Positions 1 to 5,034 of a stretch of DNA of 6,459 nucleotides are shown piece by piece. The notes beneath the pieces are model-generated. The model worked only from the letters and a program-made list of their open reading frames with translations, was not told the origin of the DNA and made no database searches. Position numbers and translations under genes: made by a program. This stretch comes from Cryomorphaceae bacterium (lineage in GTDB: Bacteria; Bacteroidota; Bacteroidia; Flavobacteriales; Crocinitomicaceae), in contig JAJTDX010000111.1 in NCBI GenBank assembly GCA_021298235.1, forward strand, positions 1 to 6,459, written 5' to 3'. Numbering within the stretch: position 1 is the stretch's first letter; every line of letters begins with the position of its first letter.

Positions 1-628
1 GCACGGTTGCCGGAATTTGGACATCCTTGAATGTCGAGAGATTCATGAGCCGTTGAAGGGGTTCTGGTTTCTCAAAAACAAATAGTTCTTGAATGCTTGC
101 TACCCCAAAACTATCACACACATTCTCTAATGTTGATGTATTGAACGTCGTTCCCGGACAGTTAGCGATCACCATTTTTTCTACTTTAAATTTTCGGGAA
201 GCCGCAAGGTCGAGGGCGACAAAACCACCATAGCTTTGACCTACCAGCACCAATGAATCAATCTCCAAGTATCGCAACAAGGTTTCGATAGCTAAACGCT
301 GAGAGGATAAATCCGGCTTGAGGTTGGAAGTGCTTTCGCCAAACCACAGGAGATCAGGCGCAATCACCGTATGGGTTTTACTGAAATGAAGCATTTCGTG
401 TCTCCAGGTCAGCAATGCATCAACTCCAAACCCGTGTAAAAATACAATGACCGGTCCATTTCCACCTTTCCAGTAACGCAGGTCGAGCTGATCCGTTTTG
501 AATCGATAAGACTGGATCCCGCGAACATTCAGTTGCTTTTCCAAAAGACGCAATCCTGTCTCCAGCGCATTGCAGCGGAAAACATATGAAACGATCGAGA
601 GAAAAAGATACAATACCCGCAAGAGCAA
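1..628 (-). CDS. alpha/beta-fold hydrolase, N-terminal part (3' end cut by window edge)
   Basis: The minus-strand frame gives about 209 residues and runs off the left edge. Counted from the proposed TTG start, residues 2-14 are hydrophobic (LLRVLYLFLSIV) and may form a membrane anchor or signal. VIVFLHGFG follows, with the oxyanion-hole HG at H65-G66. The nucleophile elbow G-Q-S-Y-G-G has its serine near residue 132. The visible part ends at VQIPATV, which in this fold comes just before the strand carrying the catalytic Asp, so the acid and the His lie outside the window. The family covers esterases, lipases, epoxide hydrolases and similar enzymes; the substrate cannot be told. The start is uncertain. 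The frame opens after a TGA at 639-637 and has no ATG, only TTG codons at 628, 622 and 613. TTG628 keeps the whole hydrophobic segment. Fold call firm; start weak. Confidence 0.85.
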   Translation of the reverse strand, partial: MLLRVLYLFLSIVSYVFRCNALETGLRLLEKQLNVRGIQSYRFKTDQLDLRYWKGGNGPVIVFLHGFGVDALLTWRHEMLHFSKTHTVIAPDLLWFGESTSNLKPDLSSQRLAIETLLRYLEIDSLVLVGQSYGGFVALDLAASRKFKVEKMVIANCPGTTFNTSTLENVCDSFGVASIQELFVFEKPEPLQRLMNLSTFKDVQIPATV

Positions 629-638
629 TTTGTTTTGT

Positions 639-646
639 CAAAATTA
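639..646 (-). promoter_or_regulatory. possible -7 box (TAATTTTG) for the hydrolase gene
   Basis: Read on the minus strand, TAATTTTG matches the Bacteroidota -7 consensus TAnnTTTG and lies about 10 bp before the TTG at 628. That would leave a leader of only a few bases. No good -33 TTTG sits at the usual 17-23 bp spacing; the nearest is TTTC at 16 bp. In AT-rich DNA this match could be chance. Confidence 0.3.
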
Positions 647-710
647 TTCAAACAAAGCCGGAGAAAGGAGTTTTAAACACTATTTTATGTTGAATAGGAA
701 ATTGATTTGA

Positions 711-806
711 ACATTTGAACATTTGAACATTTGAACATTCGACCATTTGAACACTTGAACACTTAAACATTCGACCATTTGAACATTCGACTATTTAAAC
801 ATTTTC
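711..806. repeat. tandem array of twelve 8-bp units, consensus ACATTTGA
   Basis: Starting at 711 the sequence divides into consecutive 8-bp units with no insertion or deletion. In order they are ACATTTGA three times, ACATTCGA, CCATTTGA, ACACTTGA, ACACTTAA, ACATTCGA, CCATTTGA, ACATTCGA, CTATTTAA and a decayed ACATTTTC. Bases 705-710 (ATTTGA) are the tail of a further partial unit. The left units are identical and the right ones diverged, mostly by T/C changes. The pair ACATTCGA-CCATTTGA recurs exactly 32 bp apart (735 and 767), so blocks of several units were also duplicated. The spacing is not helical (10.5 bp) and not a codon multiple. No function is shown. Confidence 0.93.
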
Positions 807-864
807 AATATTCGTTGATTTCCACCTTTTTTCATTGACCTCCTCCCATCACGCCAAAAATCGC

Positions 865-872
865 TATCTTTG
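865..872 (+). promoter_or_regulatory. -7 box TATCTTTG ahead of the cold-shock-domain gene
   Basis: TATCTTTG is an exact match to the Bacteroidota TAnnTTTG -7 element in its commonest form. The downstream gene on this strand is the cold-shock-domain protein at 994. No convincing -33 element is seen; a TTGACC at 835 is 27 bp away, too far. If used, transcription would begin near 877-880, giving a leader of about 115 nt. Confidence 0.45.
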
Positions 873-953
873 ACGAAATGGGTGCATCAGCAACTCGGTT
901 TCAATAATATTCCATCCGGAAAATCATTCGATCTTGTTCATCTTCCATTTCGT

Positions 954-970
954 GTTCCCGGAGGGGAAAC
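954..970 (+). other. small hairpin in the leader, covering a GGAGG
   Basis: TTCCC (955-959) can pair with GGGAA (964-968) around a GGAG loop; an outer G954-C970 pair is possible with one bulge. The loop and 3' arm contain GGAGGGG (960-966), the only strong anti-Shine-Dalgarno complement nearby. It lies about 27 nt before the ATG at 994, too far to be the ribosome binding site. It may be a regulatory structure or simply chance. Confidence 0.3.
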
Positions 971-993
971 AGTATATTAATTAATTGTATTAA

Positions 994-1443
994 ATGGGAA
1001 GATCGCAGGAAACCTTTAGTAAAAAAGACAAAGAAAAAAACAAGATTAAAAAACGTCAGGACAAACTACTCAAAAAAGAAGAGCGCAAAGCAAATTCGAA
1101 AGGTGGAGGTTTAGAAAACATGATGGCCTACATCGATGAGAACGGAAACATCACTGACACGCCGGTTGATCTATCTGCAAGAAAAAAGGTAGATGCAGAA
1201 TCGATCGATATCACGATACCTAAACGAACAGAGGAACCAGAGGAAAAAACACGCCAAGGGAAAGTCACACACTTCAATGAATCGAAGGGGTATGGATTTA
1301 TAAAAGATTTGGAAACCCAAGAAACGGTCTTCGTTCATATCAATGGCGTATTAGGCACCATCACTGAAAATGATATGGTCACTTTTGAGAAAGTAAGAGG
1401 TCCGAAAGGTTGGAATGCAGTGCATGTAAAACCCGCAAAATAA
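994..1443 (+). CDS. cold-shock-domain RNA-binding protein with lysine-rich N-terminus
   Basis: The 149-residue protein has two parts. Residues 1-40 are highly charged (KKDKEKNKIKKRQDKLLKKEERK) and probably disordered or helical and nucleic-acid binding, followed by a linker (41-85, including AYIDENGNITDTP). Residues about 87-147 form a cold-shock domain with RNP1 at K98-GYGFI and RNP2 at VFVHI (112-116). Such domains bind single-stranded RNA or DNA and typically act as cytoplasmic RNA chaperones. At about twice the length of classical CspA (around 70 residues), it matches a two-part form common in Bacteroidota. The ATG at 994 is the first possible start, since a TAA immediately precedes it in frame; there is no Shine-Dalgarno at normal spacing. 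The gene converges on the NYN-domain gene with 9 bp between stops and no clear terminator. Confidence 0.93.
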   Translation: MGRSQETFSKKDKEKNKIKKRQDKLLKKEERKANSKGGGLENMMAYIDENGNITDTPVDLSARKKVDAESIDITIPKRTEEPEEKTRQGKVTHFNESKGYGFIKDLETQETVFVHINGVLGTITENDMVTFEKVRGPKGWNAVHVKPAK

Positions 1444-1452
1444 CATCTCCAA

Positions 1453-2202
1453 TTATTTTTTCAAGCGAATGTAAATGTGCTTGGTATTTTTATTGGCGGT
1501 TTCACGAATATCAACTTCAAATGCTTCCGTACTTTTTATTAGTGGGAGTAATTTCAAAAAACCGTAGTTCCTTGGGTCGAAATCCGGTTTATTTTTAAGG
1601 ATAAAACTTCCCAACTCTCCAAGAAAAGTCCATCCTGTATCATCCGCCAGATCAGCCACACTTTTCCTTAGCAAATCTATGAGGTGTGTGTCCACCTTAT
1701 TCAAGGGCAACCTATCTGGTTCTTTTTTATTTGTTTGCTTCTTTGGACTCGATTTTGCCGACTGAGCCATAGATTTGAGAATCTCTATGTAAACAAATTT
1801 ATCGCACGCAGTAATGAATGGCTGCGGTGTTTTCTTTTCTCCTATACCAATCACTTTCATTCCGGCCTCCCTCAATCTCGTAGCCAATCGGGTAAAATCA
1901 CTGTCAGAGGATACAATACAAAATCCATCCACTTTGTGTGAATACAAAATGTCCATTGCATCGATGATCAATGCACTATCGCTAGAATTCTTACCGCTCG
2001 TGTAACTATACTGTTGAATAGGTGTAATCGCATGTTCCAAAAGCACGTTCTTCCAACCCGAAGCGTTTGGCCTGGTCCAGTCAGCATAAATTCGTTTTAT
2101 AGTGGGGTTTCCTGACTTTGAAACCTCTTCTAACATTTCACTAACATTCGCATATGGAACATTATCGGCATCAATCAACACTGCCAATCTTAATTCGCTC
2201 AT
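1453..2202 (-). CDS. NYN-domain (PIN-like) protein with OST-HTH/LOTUS-like C-terminal domain
   Basis: The protein has 249 residues. The N-terminal NYN domain, a PIN-like nuclease fold, spans about residues 5-142. Its acidic positions are present: D11 and D13 in LIDADN, D75 in SSDSALIIDAMD (with D81), and D100/D102 in SSDSDF. These are the metal-binding acids expected of an active ribonuclease of this family. A lysine-rich linker (150-164) leads to about 168-235, whose pattern (LIDLLRKSV, GWTFLGELGSFI, DPRNYGFLKLLPLI) matches the OST-HTH/LOTUS RNA-binding fold. Bacterial NYN-LOTUS proteins are mostly uncharacterised but are thought to process or degrade RNA. The ATG at 2202 opens directly into the conserved first strand. 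The gene converges on the cold-shock-domain gene. Domain calls rest on motif recognition; catalytic activity is inferred. Confidence 0.9.
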   Translation of the reverse strand: MSELRLAVLIDADNVPYANVSEMLEEVSKSGNPTIKRIYADWTRPNASGWKNVLLEHAITPIQQYSYTSGKNSSDSALIIDAMDILYSHKVDGFCIVSSDSDFTRLATRLREAGMKVIGIGEKKTPQPFITACDKFVYIEILKSMAQSAKSSPKKQTNKKEPDRLPLNKVDTHLIDLLRKSVADLADDTGWTFLGELGSFILKNKPDFDPRNYGFLKLLPLIKSTEAFEVDIRETANKNTKHIYIRLKK

Positions 2203-2258
2203 AATTATAGATTTAGTTGCCTTACAGATTACAGGTGTTGCCCGACCACTTTTATGGC

Positions 2259-2278
2259 ATTCGTGGAAAGTTACGAAT
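2259..2278. repeat. inverted repeat ATTCGT-N8-ACGAAT
   Basis: Two perfect 6-bp arms (2259-2264 and 2273-2278) flank an 8-bp spacer, GGAAAGTT. It lies in the 188-bp spacer between the divergent NYN gene and ribE, 57 bp from the NYN start and 113 bp from the ribE start. It overlaps the candidate -7 box of the NYN gene, so an operator is possible. There is no T-tract, so it is not a terminator. A 6-bp inverted repeat can also arise by chance. Confidence 0.4.
2266..2273 (-). promoter_or_regulatory. possible -7 box (TAACTTTC) for the NYN gene
   Basis: On the minus strand the context CGTAACTTTCC resembles the frequent Bacteroidota promoter core CGTATCTTTGC, differing from TAnnTTTG at the last base. 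It lies 63 bp before the ATG at 2202. No clear -33 element is visible. It sits inside the inverted repeat at 2259-2278. Confidence 0.3.
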
Positions 2279-2377
2279 AATGAATTGGATAAAGGATAAT
2301 AAATGTTGTCCGAAAGCTATTATAAGAATGTCAAGAATCAGTTTTATCGGAAATGTTCCTCATCGAAATGCTATTTC

Positions 2378-2385
2378 TATCTTTA
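2378..2385 (+). promoter_or_regulatory. possible -7 box (TATCTTTA) for ribE
   Basis: TATCTTTA differs from TAnnTTTG only in the last base and ends 5 bp before the ribE ATG. If used, transcription would begin at or next to the start codon, giving an almost leaderless message. No clear -33 box is seen. The rest of the spacer shows no FMN-riboswitch core. Confidence 0.3.
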
Positions 2386-2390
2386 CATAC

Positions 2391-2969
2391 ATGTTTACAG
2401 GAATCATTGAACAACTGGGTATAGTCTCCGCCATTCATCGTGAAGGCACGAACGTTCATTTTACAATAGATGCCGCATTTACCCATGAGTTGAAGATCGA
2501 TCAGAGCGTAGCGCACAACGGGTGTTGCCTCACGGTGGTAGACATACACGGTTCGACGTATACCGTGACTGCTATTCACGAAACACTTCAAAAAACGAAT
2601 TTAGGTTCGTGGAACGTAGGGACAAAAGTTAATTTGGAGCGTTGTATGCTCATGAACGGGAGGTTAGACGGACACATCGTGCAAGGACATGTCGATACAA
2701 CAGGAGTGTGCATGAGAATTGAAGATCAGGATGGGAGCTGGAAATTTACTTTTCAATATTCCACAGAACAGGTGACCGTTGAAAAAGGGTCCATCACGGT
2801 GAATGGGACGAGTTTAACCGTTGTCGATTCGAAGCCAAATGAATTCTCTGTATGTATTATTCCCTACACCTATGATCACACGAATTTTCACGCTATTGCC
2901 TTGGGAGAAATGGTCAATCTAGAGTTTGACATCATTGGGAAATATGTGGCCAAATTACTCGGTAAATAA
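2391..2969 (+). CDS. ribE: riboflavin synthase, alpha chain
   Basis: The enzyme (192 residues) converts two 6,7-dimethyl-8-ribityllumazine molecules into riboflavin and a pyrimidinedione, the last step of riboflavin synthesis in the cytoplasm; it is normally a homotrimer. The family start MFTGIIE is present, and two lumazine-binding barrels are visible. The first (about 1-97) contains VAHNGCCLTV (41-50) and ETLQKTNLG (64-72). The second starts near GRLDGHIVQGHVD (90-102), with GSITVNGTSLTV (133-144) and IPYTYDHTNF (157-166). Length is typical. The frame stays open upstream to 2217, but that part has no family similarity, so ATG 2391 is chosen. The gene, called ribC or ribE depending on organism, stands alone rather than in a rib operon, and converges on the XRE gene with 13 bp between stops. 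Confidence 0.96.
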   Translation: MFTGIIEQLGIVSAIHREGTNVHFTIDAAFTHELKIDQSVAHNGCCLTVVDIHGSTYTVTAIHETLQKTNLGSWNVGTKVNLERCMLMNGRLDGHIVQGHVDTTGVCMRIEDQDGSWKFTFQYSTEQVTVEKGSITVNGTSLTVVDSKPNEFSVCIIPYTYDHTNFHAIALGEMVNLEFDIIGKYVAKLLGK

Positions 2970-2982
2970 CTTCTTTAGTGCC

Positions 2983-3321
2983 TCAAGATTTTTTTATTTC
3001 CTTGACCTCCCTATCCAGCTGGTCTATTCGATTGTTCAATTGCTGCACCTGTTGAATTAACATAAATACTTGTTGCACAAGATCGGATGAATGATTAGAA
3101 TTACCTGAACCTTTGAGCTTGGGCTCCAGCAACAACCGTATCGGATCTAACTTCAAAATTTGAGCAATCTGAAAAACTCTTGTTACGGTAACATCTGTTA
3201 TTCCACGCTCAATATTTGAATATGCCGCAACCGTTATACCTAATTCGTCGGCCAAATTTTGCTGAGTCAATCCTTTAGATATTCTTGCTATTCGAATACG
3301 CTCTGCGACCTTTTCTTTCAC
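2983..3321 (-). CDS. XRE-family transcriptional regulator with C-terminal coiled coil
   Basis: The 112-residue protein begins with a helix-turn-helix domain (about 5-65): TQQNLADELG is helix 2 (19-28), TVAAYSNIERG the recognition helix region (30-40), and TVTRVFQIAQIL the following helix. A polar linker (68-80, GSGNSNHSS) leads to a regular coiled coil (81-110). Its hydrophobic heptad positions are V85, L88, V92, L95, I99, L102, V106 and I109, so it should dimerise or oligomerise. Proteins of this layout are common in Bacteroidota, usually as single genes of unknown target. The start is GTG; a TAG stands immediately before it in frame, and the next residues already match the family's N-terminus. 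Its own upstream region (3322-3472) is AT-rich. It converges on ribE without a visible terminator. Confidence 0.92.
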   Translation of the reverse strand: MKEKVAERIRIARISKGLTQQNLADELGITVAAYSNIERGITDVTVTRVFQIAQILKLDPIRLLLEPKLKGSGNSNHSSDLVQQVFMLIQQVQQLNNRIDQLDREVKEIKKS

Positions 3322-3360
3322 CTAATAAAAGTACTCTAGTCAGAAGGGAAAGGATTATAC

Positions 3361-3408
3361 TTTTGATTTGTTTATTTTTAGTTTTTGTTTGTGTTTTTAT
3401 ATTTTTAA
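3361..3408 (-). other. G-free A/C/T tract upstream of the XRE gene
   Basis: On the strand encoding the XRE regulator, about 45 bases contain no G and are mostly A with scattered C and T; the other strand reads as T runs broken by G and A. The tract lies 40-90 bp before the GTG start. It could be an AT-rich promoter upstream element, bent DNA, or an unstructured leader RNA. No clean TAnnTTTG box was found between it and the gene. Confidence 0.5.
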
Positions 3409-3472
3409 CATGCTTAATCTTATAAAACACAGAGGGTCTTGATAACAGGATACAATTACTGGTCGCCAAGAT

Positions 3473-4009
3473 TTACTTCCACTTTTTAATAATCCGCTTA
3501 GCTACTTTCTTTCGGAAACGCTTAATAACCGTATCACGCTCCGAAACATTACCACACTTAACAATGTCACTGGTCACAAATTGACCATTTCGATAGAAAA
3601 GAAACTCAAAACTCACAGATACGACCTCATCGCGGAAGATTGGAAACAAACTACCGGCACCTAATGCCGTATTGAGGTCGTCTTTTCGTTCGGAGGGCTT
3701 AAATCTTCGATCAAAACCCCGAACTGAAACTATAACATAGGTGTCAATGCCTTTTGCTGCCACCAGGCGCTGAATCGAATCTCCGGCGAGCAAAGTAGCA
3801 TCACTCCCAAGCTTCATCATGTTCAGCGATGGTACGGCTTTAATCCCGGCATCCGTGAGTAACTCCGTGAGGTTGATCTCTACGGTATATCGGTCTTCAG
3901 GTTTATCCAGCTGACCTACTACCAGTGCATTTTTCAGATGAAGTTCCGTAAGTTGAGCATTAAAGCTGGCAACAACACAAACGAGCAAAGCAGTCAATTG
4001 GATTTTCAT
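3473..4009 (-). CDS. secreted protein of unknown function, downstream of metF
   Basis: I do not recognise this 178-residue protein. It begins with a classical signal peptide: MKIQ, a hydrophobic core (LTALLVCVVASF) and a likely cleavage after FNA at residue 18. C11 is not in a lipobox, so a soluble exported protein is more likely than a lipoprotein. The mature part looks globular, with alternating strands (NALVVGQL, TYVIVSVRGFD, VSVSFEFLFYRNGQFV) and a helix near 79-86, suggesting an alpha/beta fold. The last 16 residues are very basic (IKRFRKKVAKRIIKKWK region). There is one cysteine, C152, in the mature part. The gene begins 12 bp after the metF stop on the same strand, so co-transcription is likely, but nothing shows a functional link to folate metabolism. 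Confidence 0.8.
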   Translation of the reverse strand: MKIQLTALLVCVVASFNAQLTELHLKNALVVGQLDKPEDRYTVEINLTELLTDAGIKAVPSLNMMKLGSDATLLAGDSIQRLVAAKGIDTYVIVSVRGFDRRFKPSERKDDLNTALGAGSLFPIFRDEVVSVSFEFLFYRNGQFVTSDIVKCGNVSERDTVIKRFRKKVAKRIIKKWK

Positions 4010-4021
4010 TTCGAACAGATT

Positions 4022-4972
4022 TTAAAACACTTCTTTAGCTATGGCTTTCACCATCGATGAATTGGACATGGTGTAATAATGGATACAAGGAACACCAGCT
4101 GCTTTGAGTTCTTTAGATTGCTGAATGCCCCATTCTATCCCGATTTTTTCAACCTCTTTACTGTCTTTACATTTCAGCAATTCCTTGGACAAGGCCTCCG
4201 GATAATCGATTTTGAAAAACTTTGGCAGAAAAGTGATGTGGTCCATTGTTTTTATTGGCTTCAAACCCGGAATGATTGGAACCTGAATACCAATTTCTCG
4301 ACACGCTTTCACAAAATCGAAATACTTCTGATTGTCGAAAAACATTTGCGTAACAATGTATTCCGCCCCGGCATCCACTTTCGCCTTTAGGTATTGAAGA
4401 TCCGTTGCCATATTCATGGCCTCAAAATGCTTCTCCGGGTAGCCTGCAGCACCAACACAAAAATCAGTCGGTTCGAGCTGAACATCGTCCATCATGTAAT
4501 TTCCGCTGTTCATGTCCGAAATTTGATGAATCAATTCCACTGCATAGCGGTGACCATCCTGATGGGGACGAAAAGTTGACTCAGTTTTGATGGAATCCCC
4601 TCGCAAAGCCAATACGTTGTCGATGCCTAGAAATTGAAGGTCGATCAGTGCATTTTCAGTTTCTTCCTTGCTAAAGCCTCCGCAGATTAAATGTGGAACG
4701 GCATCCACCTCGTATTTGTTCATGATGGCTGCGCAGATCCCAACGGTACCTGGCCGTTTACGGATGGCTATCTTCTCGAGCAAGCCATTCTCCCGCTCTT
4801 TGTAAATGAATTCCTCCCTGTGATACGTAACATTCACGAATTTCGGTTTGAATTCCATGAGTGGATCTATCCCATCAAAAATGGACTGGATACTTTTGCC
4901 CTTCAAAGGAGGTAAGATCTCAAAAGAAAATAATGTAGAATCGGCGTTATTGAGGTGCTCTGTAACCTTCAT
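4022..4972 (-). CDS. metF: 5,10-methylenetetrahydrofolate reductase
   Basis: This FAD enzyme reduces 5,10-methylene-THF to 5-methyl-THF, the methyl donor for methionine synthesis. The 316-residue chain carries the family motifs in order: FSFEILPP with the catalytic Glu at E18, FVNVTYHREE (45-54), VPHLICGG (92-99), NVLALRGD with D126 near the flavin, GAAGYPEKH (174-182), AEYIVTQMFFD (203-213), IIPGLKPI (233-240) and PCIHYYTMS at the C-terminus. The stretch between LRGD and AGYPE is roughly 14 residues longer than I recall for the E. coli enzyme (about 127-170, including NYMMDDVQLEPTD). The ATG at 4972 lies 19 bp from a good -7 box, so the gene probably has its own promoter although ispD lies upstream on the same strand. 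Confidence 0.97.
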   Translation of the reverse strand: MKVTEHLNNADSTLFSFEILPPLKGKSIQSIFDGIDPLMEFKPKFVNVTYHREEFIYKERENGLLEKIAIRKRPGTVGICAAIMNKYEVDAVPHLICGGFSKEETENALIDLQFLGIDNVLALRGDSIKTESTFRPHQDGHRYAVELIHQISDMNSGNYMMDDVQLEPTDFCVGAAGYPEKHFEAMNMATDLQYLKAKVDAGAEYIVTQMFFDNQKYFDFVKACREIGIQVPIIPGLKPIKTMDHITFLPKFFKIDYPEALSKELLKCKDSKEVEKIGIEWGIQQSKELKAAGVPCIHYYTMSNSSMVKAIAKEVF

Positions 4973-4990
4973 TTATAAAATTAAGAAGTG

Positions 4991-4998
4991 CAAAGATA
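4991..4998 (-). promoter_or_regulatory. -7 box TATCTTTG for metF
   Basis: The minus strand reads TATCTTTGCAC, an exact and typical Bacteroidota -7 element, 18 bp before the metF start codon. The predicted transcription start near 4985 leaves a leader of about 13 nt. A -33 TTTG is missing at the expected spacing; that position is occupied by the edge of the palindrome at 5017-5034. Confidence 0.55.
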
Positions 4999-5016
4999 AA
5001 CTAGAATCCGATTCGG

Positions 5017-5034
5017 AATTCTGAATTCAGAATT
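5017..5034. repeat. perfect 18-bp palindrome AATTCTGAATTCAGAATT
   Basis: The sequence equals its own reverse complement over 18 bases with no spacer. It overlaps the first two plus-strand bases of the ispD stop codon (5033-5035) and lies about 20 bp upstream of the metF -7 box. A shorter odd palindrome, GAATC-C-GATTC (5004-5014), lies next to it. No T-tract follows on either strand. It could be an operator for metF, a weak 3'-end structure for ispD, or an AT-rich simple repeat. Confidence 0.85.

Larger units (their letters stand above)
629..993. other. divergent intergenic region without a gene
   Basis: This 365-bp stretch separates the leftward hydrolase from the rightward cold-shock-domain gene. 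No frame of useful length is open. It holds, from left to right, a possible hydrolase promoter, an array of 8-bp repeats (711-806), a pyrimidine-rich segment (about 817-850), a good -7 promoter motif facing right (865-872), and a presumed leader of about 115 nt with a small hairpin near 954-970. Confidence 0.8.

Noticed and set aside
420..641. A 73-codon leftward frame starting with TTG at 641
   Set aside because: It overlaps the hydrolase in another frame, shows no protein-like pattern, and ends inside the HGFG region; the hydrolase frame clearly carries the conserved motifs.
711..806. CRISPR array or integron-like repeat
   Set aside because: Units are 8 bp with no spacers, and there are no cas or integrase genes nearby.
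960..966. GGAGGGG as ribosome binding site for the cold-shock-domain gene
   Set aside because: It is about 27 nt from the ATG, no suitable start codon lies at 5-9 nt, and Bacteroidota rarely depend on such sites.
1684..2005. Rightward open frames inside the NYN gene
   Set aside because: They lie wholly antisense to a well-conserved gene and encode sequences without recognisable domains.
2217..2390. In-frame N-terminal extension of riboflavin synthase
   Set aside because: The frame is open, but it begins at a TTG and the added residues look like translated spacer; the family start MFTGIIE is at 2391.
2203..2390. FMN riboswitch before ribE
   Set aside because: I find none of the conserved FMN-aptamer segments, and the spacer is short and shared with a divergent gene.
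2970..3000. Terminator between ribE and the XRE gene
   Set aside because: There is a T-run on the plus strand near 2990, but no stem precedes it.
4079..4915. Rightward open frames inside metF
   Set aside because: They are antisense shadows of metF with no conserved features.
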